Origin: Sphingomonadales bacterium UBA656
GTDB lineage: Bacteria > Pseudomonadota > Alphaproteobacteria > Sphingomonadales > Sphingomonadaceae
Direction: 5' to 3'
DNA: 43,173 bases
Assembly: GCA_002299895.1 (NCBI GenBank)
Contig: DBOC01000001.1
Coordinates: forward strand, 1 to 43,173
Shown here: piece after piece, positions 16,324-22,719 of the stretch
How positions within the stretch are numbered: the first letter of the stretch is position 1
How the letters are laid out: each line of letters begins with the position of its first letter
Program-made: the position numbers and the translations under genes
Notes under the pieces: model-generated
The model's input: the letters and a program-made list of their open reading frames with translations, nothing else
Database searches by the model: none
What the model was told of the DNA's origin: nothing

Positions 16324-17171
16324 TGCAGCGCTTTACGCGTTTCGCGTGCGTCGATTGGTCGGGCGCCAAAGGTAGCCGACACCCCGGCATTGCGCTTGCG
16401 GTATGTGACACAGGTAACGAGCCTCCGCGCCTGATACCCCCGCACGACAGAGCCTGGTCCCGCCAAGGCATCGCAGATTGGCTGTTGGCGCAGGATGATG
16501 ATTTGCTCATCGGTTTCGACTTCAGCTTCGCGCCGCCCTTCATGGAACGCGGCAGTTACTTGCCGGGCGATGATGTGCCCACATCCGCGAAAGCGTTCTG
16601 GGCCTATGTCGATCATGTTTGCGACGATCCAGATTTGGGCGCAGCGTCCTTCCTTGAACAGCTTCACCGCCGCCATTTCTATTTCGGAGCAGCAGACGGA
16701 ACAAAATCCGACTATCTGTTTTGGCGAAAATGCGAGTTGCTGAACAAAAATAGCAGCGGCAAGGCGTCCACGGTTTACGACGCGATTGGCGCGGCGCAAG
16801 TCGCCAAGGCCAGTTTTGCCGGCATGCGCCTCCTGCACCAACTGCGCGATTCTGTGGCCATTTGGCCCTTCGATCCGCTGCCCGCACGCGGCAAAGTCGC
16901 AGTAGAGATTTACACCACAATCGCCGCCCGCGCGGCTGGCGTTGCAAAAGGCCGCAGCAAGATACGCGATGAAATTGGTCTTGATTTGGCTTTGCAAGCG
17001 CTGGGATCGAAACCCCATAGACCGCTTAATCGCTACACCGACCACGCTACCGATGCCCTGATAACCGCTGCATGGCTCCGCAAATCTGCTGAAAATCGGC
17101 AATTTTGGGCGCCCAAAGCACTAAATATTGAAATTACTGTAACTGAGGGCTGGACCTTTGGCGTCATTTGA
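16323..17171 (+). CDS. uncharacterised protein, possibly RNase H-like fold, coupled to rarA
   Basis: I do not recognise a named family with certainty. The 282-residue soluble protein starts with a beta strand ending in Asp11 (ACVDWSG). It has a second acidic strand at Asp66 (LLIGFDFSFAPP), Glu195 in VAVEIYTT, and a helix with Asp240 and Asp244 (DHATDALITAAWLR). This acidic order and spacing resemble RNase H-like nucleases, RuvC-type enzymes and DUF429-like proteins; that assignment is inference. It begins at the last base of the rarA stop and may work with RarA in DNA repair. A 291-residue minus-strand frame over the same DNA looks like a shadow. Confidence 0.75.
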   Translation: MQRFTRFACVDWSGAKGSRHPGIALAVCDTGNEPPRLIPPHDRAWSRQGIADWLLAQDDDLLIGFDFSFAPPFMERGSYLPGDDVPTSAKAFWAYVDHVCDDPDLGAASFLEQLHRRHFYFGAADGTKSDYLFWRKCELLNKNSSGKASTVYDAIGAAQVAKASFAGMRLLHQLRDSVAIWPFDPLPARGKVAVEIYTTIAARAAGVAKGRSKIRDEIGLDLALQALGSKPHRPLNRYTDHATDALITAAWLRKSAENRQFWAPKALNIEITVTEGWTFGVI

Positions 17172-17191
17172 CGCTATGGGACCGCCCGAGT

Positions 17192-17267
<76 letters not shown>

Positions 17268-17485
17268 TTTTCCCAAAACGCACCTATTTTCAGACCACTC
17301 GGCAAGCTTATGCCGCGGTGCGCCTATCGCGCCCTTCGGCAGCGGTCGGAACAATAAAGCACCTCATTCCAATCCTTTGCCCATTTTTTGCGCCAAGCGA
17401 ATGGCTTTGCGCAGGCAGCGCATATTTTTGAGGGCAAATCGCCCTTCTTGACCATTTTGGGCATTCTCTATCCAGACTGCTGTTG

Positions 17486-17518
17486 TGCGATGAAATGTTT
17501 CGTTACATTTTTATCGCA
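17486..17518. promoter_or_regulatory. imperfect inverted repeat, candidate operator
   Basis: TGCGAT (17486-17491) plus AAATGT (17493-17498) is mirrored by ACATTT (17505-17510) plus ATCGCA (17513-17518), giving two six-base arm blocks on each side. The AT-rich dyad lies about 170 bases upstream of the receptor start. It does not match the GATAATGATAATCATTATC Fur consensus, so the regulator is unknown. Confidence 0.45.
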
Positions 17519-17607
17519 TATGCGACTATATTTTTGCGAATGACACTAAGCATTTGCTGCGCAGCATTTGTGTCGTTAATACCGCAATATGCTTAACAGC
17601 GGCTCAG

Positions 17608-17641
17608 GGGGATGCTGGGGGCAATTTAAAATCTCATCCCC
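17608..17641 (+). other. stem-loop in the receptor leader
   Basis: GGGGATG (17608-17614) can pair with CATCCCC (17635-17641) across a 20-base AT-rich loop, about 50 bases upstream of the receptor start codon and 37 bases before its AGGAG. It could influence transcript stability or translation; no known riboswitch pattern is recognised. Confidence 0.35.
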
Positions 17642-17689
17642 AATAAAAACCGGGTAAACCGGGGTCGAATGAACAATAGGAGAGTGAAT

Positions 17690-20287
17690 ATGAAATTGGG
17701 AAATCATATGCTGAAGGCAGCCATGCTGTCGACAATCAGCATCGCTTCGCTGAGCGTTGGTTCAGCTGCCTTTGCACAAGACAATACACCACAGGCTAGC
17801 GACGCAGCTGATGAAAATGTCATCATCGTAACCGCTACCAAGCGCGAACAAACGCTCGAAGAAGTGCCTGTCGCCGTATCCGTAACATCCGCTGCATCCA
17901 TTGAACGCGCCCAAGTTCGCGATCTGAGAGACTTGCAGACACTGGTTCCATCGCTGCGCGTTAGCCAGCTGCAAAGCTCGGCCAACACAAACTTCATCAT
18001 TCGTGGCTTCGGTAATGGCGCCAACAACCCTGGTATTGAAGGTTCCGTCGGCGTATTCATCGACGGCGTTTACCGCTCGCGCTCCGCTGCAGCGATCAGC
18101 GACCTTCCCAACCTGCAACGCGTCGAAGTGTTGCGCGGTCCACAATCGACCCTGTTCGGCAAAAACGCCTCGGCTGGCGTTATCTCGATTGTTACCGCTG
18201 CACCCAGCTATGAATTCGGCGGATCTGCTGAATTGAGCTATGGCAATCGTAACGCTATCGTAGCGAAGGCCGATGTAACTGGCCCAATCACGGACAATAT
18301 CGCTTTCAGCCTTGCTGGCGGCGTCAACAAGGCCGATGGTTACGGCACGAACCTGACCGACGGATCAAAAACAAGTGAGCGCAACCGCTGGTATAGCCGT
18401 GCACAATTGCTCATCGAGCCATCTGAAAGCTTCAAGCTCCGCTTGATCGCTGACTATGACAAGATTAACGAAAATTGCTGCTTCGTTGGCAACGTTCTGG
18501 ACGGCCCAACTGGCAATGCCATTCGCGCCATCGGCGGTAAGGTGAACTCACGCGGCATCTTCAGCTACACCGAATATCAGAATTTTAATTCGGAAAATGA
18601 CGTCACCAATGGTGGCATCTCGATGCAAGCGGAATATGAAATGGGTTCGTTGAGCCTCACTTCCATCACTGCATATCGTGAGTCACGTGCTAAAACGAAC
18701 GCCGACAGCGATTTCACCAGTGCTGATTTGATCGGCCAAAACCGTGGCGATGTCGACATCACCACAAAAACGCAGGAATTGCGTTTGGCATCTGATTTCG
18801 ACGGTCCGTTCAACTTCTTGTTGGGTGCATATTATTTCGATGAAAGCATCAACAACAAGCAGGCGCTGACTTTGGGTCGTGATTTCCGCAATTATGCAAA
18901 CGCCCTGACCGCCGGTGCATATGTTTCGCTCGAGCCCACCATTCGGGCCGCGGGTGGCGTTCCTTCAACTGCAGCCCCATTCGGTGGTGAAGGTCAAGGA
19001 CGTTTTGAAGATTGGGATTATAAGAACAAAGCCTATTCGATCTTCGGTACGGCAGACTTGGAACTGACCGACGGTCTCGTTTTGACCGGCGGTTTCAACT
19101 ACACCAAGGACAAGAAGAATATTGCCAGTGACATTCGGATTACCGACGTGTTCTCCGCAATTGATCTTGTGCAAGTCGGTGCCAATGCAGGTTTACCTGC
19201 ATCACTTCCAGCAGGCTTTGTGCCGCCAGGTGGTACGGCACTTTCCGCTGGACTGTTCCCACGTATCAACAGTTGCGCCACGGTAACCAATGCGCCTGCG
19301 GCATCAACGCCAAACCCAACGCGTTCAGGCACTTGTAACCCGTTCCTTGGTCTTGCGGCATTGCAATTCTTGCCGCCATTCTTGAACATCCCGAATGCGG
19401 TTGAAGATGGCAAAACAAGCGATGGTAAGTTGACCTATTCGGTACGCTTGGCATGGGAAGCGAGTGACAATATCAACTTGTATACCAGCTATGGCACAGG
19501 GTTTAAGGCGACTTCGTGGAACATGTCGATTGACTCACGCCCATTCGCTTCGGATTTCGCCCCTGGTTCACCAGCACAAGGTGCACCATTAGCGTCGTCT
19601 GCCATTCGGACGGCTGGCCTTGCCACCGCTAACCTCACCAGCGGAACGCGTTATGCGCTTCCGGAAGAGGCGTCGGTTATGGAATTCGGCGTGAAGGCAA
19701 AATGGGACAATGTTGCATTTAACCTGGCTGTTTTTGACCAAGCGATCAAAAATTTCCAAGGCAACAGCTTCATCGGCACAGGTTTTGTTCTGACCAATGC
19801 CGGTAAGCAGTCTACACGTGGTTTCGAATTTGACAGCTCATTCAACCCGATAGATGCATTGCAATTGCGCGCTGCCGTTACCTATCTTGATCCCAAATAT
19901 GATAGCTATGTCGCATCGGCATTTGGTAATCTTTCCGGACGACGTCCGGCGGGTATTCCTAAATGGTCGACGACCATTGGCGCTACATATACGGCGGAAT
20001 TGAATGGTGGTAATTCACTGATCCTGAATGCGGACTATCACATGGAGTCCAAAACGCAGATCCTTGATGACCCAGCAACAAGCCAATATACGCGCGAAGT
20101 CAAAGATCTGGGCGCGTCGGCAACATTCCGTTTGGATAGCGGCCTGCAATTCTCGCTTTGGGGTCGCAACTTGACGAAGGCGCAATATCTCACCGTCATC
20201 TTCCCAAGCGTTGTGCAGTCCGGTTCGCTTTCGGGCTATCCAAACCAGCCGCGCACTTACGGTGCTTCGTTGAAGTACAAATTCTAA
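17690..20287 (+). CDS. TonB-dependent outer-membrane receptor
   Basis: The 865-residue protein imports a ligand across the outer membrane using TonB energy. A signal peptide ends at AFAQ (about residue 29). A TonB-box-like VIIVTATKREQ is next, then a plug domain (EEVPVAVSV, VFIDGVYRSR, VEVLRGPQSTLFGKNASAGVISIVT) and a 22-strand-type barrel ending in the aromatic C-terminus SLKYKF. The cysteine pairs CC in NENCCF and the SCATV...GTCNP loop could form surface disulfides. AGGAG stands 8 bases before ATG 17690, so this start is preferred over ATG 17669. The ligand is unknown; no transport partner is adjacent. Confidence 0.94.
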   Translation: MKLGNHMLKAAMLSTISIASLSVGSAAFAQDNTPQASDAADENVIIVTATKREQTLEEVPVAVSVTSAASIERAQVRDLRDLQTLVPSLRVSQLQSSANTNFIIRGFGNGANNPGIEGSVGVFIDGVYRSRSAAAISDLPNLQRVEVLRGPQSTLFGKNASAGVISIVTAAPSYEFGGSAELSYGNRNAIVAKADVTGPITDNIAFSLAGGVNKADGYGTNLTDGSKTSERNRWYSRAQLLIEPSESFKLRLIADYDKINENCCFVGNVLDGPTGNAIRAIGGKVNSRGIFSYTEYQNFNSENDVTNGGISMQAEYEMGSLSLTSITAYRESRAKTNADSDFTSADLIGQNRGDVDITTKTQELRLASDFDGPFNFLLGAYYFDESINNKQALTLGRDFRNYANALTAGAYVSLEPTIRAAGGVPSTAAPFGGEGQGRFEDWDYKNKAYSIFGTADLELTDGLVLTGGFNYTKDKKNIASDIRITDVFSAIDLVQVGANAGLPASLPAGFVPPGGTALSAGLFPRINSCATVTNAPAASTPNPTRSGTCNPFLGLAALQFLPPFLNIPNAVEDGKTSDGKLTYSVRLAWEASDNINLYTSYGTGFKATSWNMSIDSRPFASDFAPGSPAQGAPLASSAIRTAGLATANLTSGTRYALPEEASVMEFGVKAKWDNVAFNLAVFDQAIKNFQGNSFIGTGFVLTNAGKQSTRGFEFDSSFNPIDALQLRAAVTYLDPKYDSYVASAFGNLSGRRPAGIPKWSTTIGATYTAELNGGNSLILNADYHMESKTQILDDPATSQYTREVKDLGASATFRLDSGLQFSLWGRNLTKAQYLTVIFPSVVQSGSLSGYPNQPRTYGASLKYKF

Positions 20288-20313
20288 TATCCTGAATTTC
20301 TCAGGCAAAAAGG

Positions 20314-20347
20314 AGCCGGGGCAGCCATCGCTGCTCCGGCTTTTTTA
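20314..20347. terminator. bidirectional intrinsic terminator
   Basis: AGCCGG-G-GCAGC pairs with GCTGC-T-CCGGCT around CATC, followed by TTTTTT on the plus strand and CCTTTTT on the minus strand. It would end both the receptor transcript and the minus-strand infA to tRNA-Phe transcript. Confidence 0.92.
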
Positions 20348-20437
20348 TGGCACAAGGTAAGCACCGCGGACGGATTTGCACAGCGGTCTGCCAACCGACA
20401 CGCTGTTTTTGTCGTTAGAAATTTAACACCGGGAAAA

Positions 20438-20512
20438 TGGTGCCCGAGGGCGGATTTGAACCACCGACACGCGGATTTTCAATCCGCTGCTCTACCCCTG
20501 AGCTACTCGGGC
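20438..20512 (-). tRNA. tRNA-Phe (GAA)
   Basis: The reverse complement starts GCCCGAG and ends CTCGGGC-ACCA, with CCA encoded. The anticodon loop TTGAAAA gives GAA, and the T-loop is TTCAAAT. Total length is 75 bases with a D-loop one base shorter than usual. It follows the yacG gene on the same strand after 67 bases and may be cotranscribed. Confidence 0.97.
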
Positions 20513-20579
20513 TACACGGCGAAAACCGCGTGTGAGCGCAGCCTATAGAGAGGCGATACGCCTCTTGGCAAGCGCAAAA

Positions 20580-20771
20580 TCAGTCCGCGCCGTCGGAACC
20601 GATACTATCTTCATAATCGGCCGGCGGCCCTGGCACACGATAGCCTTCATCCAACCATTTCAGCAGGTCGCGATCCTTGCATCCCTGACTACAAAAAGGC
20701 TTGGATTCAGCCACTACCGGCTTACCGCAGAGCGGGCATGCATTAGCTTTGCGCAACATGGACATGCCCAT
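20580..20771 (-). CDS. yacG: DNA gyrase inhibitor / zinc-binding protein YacG
   Basis: The 63-residue protein has a compact zinc finger with Cys12-x2-Cys15 and Cys27-x3-Cys31 (CPLCGKP, FCSQGCK), then DRDLLKWLDEGYRVPGPP, the YacG signature. In E. coli it binds GyrB and blocks DNA binding. Starts at 20771, 20765 or 20759 are all possible; the longest was kept. Its beginning overlaps the end of the RNase gene by 29 bases, which indicates coupled translation. Confidence 0.93.
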   Translation of the reverse strand: MGMSMLRKANACPLCGKPVVAESKPFCSQGCKDRDLLKWLDEGYRVPGPPADYEDSIGSDGAD

Positions 20772-21735
20772 AGCCCGTCACTTTTTCATCCGCAACCACG
20801 ACCATATCGGCGCCTGCAAGTCGGACAGCCGCGGCGCGCGATGCCGACCATCGCTCGGACTGCAGCAAAGTTGCAACTTCTGGACGCGCCGTCACGCTGC
20901 GCACGCCAAAACCGCGTGACTCGGCAACCGCACGCAACAGCCAATAAGCCTGCGTCTCGTCCGATAGCGCCGCTATGCGCGTGCCGAACAAATGGTCAAG
21001 GATTGACGGCCTAGGCCGTGCACGCACGACTTGCATCATGCCATAGCCGTTGATGGCCGTGCGTTCGAACGGACGCGGGTCAGCTAAGGACGCAGCATCA
21101 AAGGCTTCGGCAACCTGCGTGCGCTGTGCCTTGGACTCCATCGACACAAAATCAATTAATACCATCGCGCCGACTTGGTAGAGGCGCAGCAGGCGCGCAA
21201 TTTCGGTCGCAGCGACCATATTGATAGCAAAGGCATCGCCGATACCGTCAATGTCGACCACTAGCCCTGCCTTGGTCCGCTGGAAGCTTATGGTGACATC
21301 ACCAATCTGTGATTGCCCCGCAATGGCGACGTCAAAGCCCTCGGCGATGGACGCATTAATGGCAGATTGCCCGAGAGACGCCATACGCGCGTCCCACAGG
21401 GCGTCTTTGTCAGTCGGTGCTTCGTGGTGGACACCCTCCCGCAATATGATCTCTGGTGGCTTATGACGCCCCGGCTCAGCAATGGCTTCACGCGTGACTT
21501 CGAACATTATCCGCGCGCCCTCTGGCGCTCCCATTTTGCTGCGCAGCAAAAGTTCACTATTGTCGTCAGCAATGACATATGTTCCCGACAGCGTTTTGCG
21601 GTCAATCCGGCCCGCACCATATTCGCCCAAGGCCCATAAAGCATCGCGCTGAATATGGATTTCAACGATGTTCCCGTTTTCGACAACAGCCGCGCGGCGC
21701 TCGCCCGGCGCATCATCGCGCCATATATCAGTCAA
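20743..21735 (-). CDS. reduced ribonuclease E/G family protein
   Basis: The protein of about 330 residues is homologous to the catalytic part of RNase E/G endoribonucleases. The two metal-binding aspartates are preserved: D161 in VVDIDG, and D195 in LIDFVSM, followed by a helix rich in charged residues and RPFERTAINGYGMMQVVRARPRPSI. The usual S1 domain is hard to see, and the CPxCxGxG zinc-link is missing, so tetramer formation of the classical type is unlikely. The start is inferred as TTG 21735, overlapping the maf stop by 8 bases. It may act in rRNA or tRNA maturation, consistent with infA and tRNA-Phe in the block. Confidence 0.87.
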   Translation of the reverse strand: MTDIWRDDAPGERRAAVVENGNIVEIHIQRDALWALGEYGAGRIDRKTLSGTYVIADDNSELLLRSKMGAPEGARIMFEVTREAIAEPGRHKPPEIILREGVHHEAPTDKDALWDARMASLGQSAINASIAEGFDVAIAGQSQIGDVTISFQRTKAGLVVDIDGIGDAFAINMVAATEIARLLRLYQVGAMVLIDFVSMESKAQRTQVAEAFDAASLADPRPFERTAINGYGMMQVVRARPRPSILDHLFGTRIAALSDETQAYWLLRAVAESRGFGVRSVTARPEVATLLQSERWSASRAAAVRLAGADMVVVADEKVTGYGHVHVAQS

Positions 21736-22309
21736 GCGGATAGCCCGAAGCGCGCAACAAGGCGCGTGTTTCATATAAGGGCAGACCAATCACGCCTGAA
21801 TGGCTGCCCGCCATCCAGTCAATCAACGCCTCTGCCCTGCCCTGAATGGCATAACCACCGGCCTTGCCTAGCCCTTCGCCGCTATCGATATAGCTTTCAA
21901 TTTCGTCTACCGACAGACGTTTGAAGCGCACGATGCTGTCGCAAATCCGGCTGCGCATCTTGCCATTCCCGTCGATCACGGCAACCGCGCTAAGGACATG
22001 GTGGCGGCGACCGCTGAGTAGATTCAGGAACCCGCGTTGCATGTCGGCATCGGCAGCTTGCGGCAATATCCTGCGGCCAACAGCAACGGTGGTGTCGCCC
22101 GCAACAACAATCTCTCCAGCATCACGTGAAACGGCAACCGCCTTCTCCTCGGCCATGCGTAGCGCATAGACGCGCGGAACCTCTCCCTTGCGGGGTGTTT
22201 CGTCAATATTTGGGGACGCGATGCGCGTAGGCGCTACACCTAACCGCGCGAGAAGGTCACGACGGCGCGGGCTTGATGAGGCCAATATGAGCGAAGGGTT
22301 CAGACCCAA
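21728..22309 (-). CDS. maf: Maf family nucleoside triphosphate pyrophosphatase
   Basis: Maf proteins hydrolyse non-canonical or pyrimidine NTPs to NMP and pyrophosphate. The 193-residue sequence begins LILASSSPRRRDLLARLG, contains VVAGDTTVAVGRRIL and ends with the GEGLGKAGGYAIQG and GSHSGVIGLPLYET signatures, all typical. The activity (dTTP/UTP type or modified-base type) is not decided. It lies 12 bases after infA and overlaps the RNase gene, in an infA-maf-RNase-yacG operon. Confidence 0.94.
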   Translation of the reverse strand: MGLNPSLILASSSPRRRDLLARLGVAPTRIASPNIDETPRKGEVPRVYALRMAEEKAVAVSRDAGEIVVAGDTTVAVGRRILPQAADADMQRGFLNLLSGRRHHVLSAVAVIDGNGKMRSRICDSIVRFKRLSVDEIESYIDSGEGLGKAGGYAIQGRAEALIDWMAGSHSGVIGLPLYETRALLRASGYPLD

Positions 22310-22321
22310 GGTCTGTCGCCC

Positions 22322-22540
22322 TTATTTAAATCGGTACGTGATCCGGCCTTTGGTCAGATCATAAGGGGTAAGTTCACACAGCACTTCGTCACCCACGAGA
22401 ACGCGGATACGGTTCTTGCGCATTTTTCCGGCAGTATGGCCCAAAACTTCATGGCCATTTTCAAGCTCGACGCGGAACATAGCATTGGGCAGCAATTCAC
22501 GGACTGTCCCACGCATTTCGAGTAATTCTTCCTTTGCCAT
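22322..22540 (-). CDS. infA: translation initiation factor IF-1
   Basis: This 72-residue OB-fold protein has the canonical IF-1 sequence: KEELLEMRGTVRELLPNAMFRV, ENGHEVLGHTAGKMRKNRIRVL and YDLTKGRITYRFK. It occupies the ribosomal A site during initiation. AAGGGG precedes the start closely. It is the first gene of the minus-strand block, so the promoter should lie in the 180-base gap shared with the divergent receptor gene. Confidence 0.98.
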   Translation of the reverse strand: MAKEELLEMRGTVRELLPNAMFRVELENGHEVLGHTAGKMRKNRIRVLVGDEVLCELTPYDLTKGRITYRFK

Positions 22541-22719
22541 TCGGCCCCTTATATCTTCAAAAATCCAAAGAAGCTGCGCCTGTAAACCTAATGTTTGAAA
22601 AAGGGAAGCGCTACAGTGTAATCGCCCTATTGCGACATAATGCGGCTCAGTTTAGAGGCGCGGACTTGAAAATCGCGTCAGGATTCCGACGTAACAAGTT
22701 GTAAACTGAGTTGCTCCCC

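Larger units (their letters stand above)
17268..17689 (+). other. 422-base intergenic region upstream of a TonB-dependent receptor
   Basis: No gene is supported here; one open frame runs on from the tRNA but lacks protein character. The segment turns AT-rich after 17480. It holds a small hairpin at 17431-17445 (AGGGC/GCCCT), a long inverted repeat at 17486-17518, a palindrome GCTGCGCAGC near 17556, a stem GGGGATG/CATCCCC at 17608-17641, and a tandem AAACCGGG at 17647 and 17656. This is likely the regulatory leader of the receptor gene. Confidence 0.6.

Noticed and set aside
16227..17102. 291-residue minus-strand open frame
   Set aside because: It lies antisense to the gene coupled to rarA, shows no recognisable motifs and has a composition typical of a shadow frame.
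17268..17431. open frame continuing from the tRNA-Thr gene
   Set aside because: The frame starts before the tRNA and reads through it; there is no ribosome site or family resemblance.
20532..21014. 160-residue plus-strand open frame
   Set aside because: It covers yacG and the RNase gene in antisense; both of those have clear motifs.
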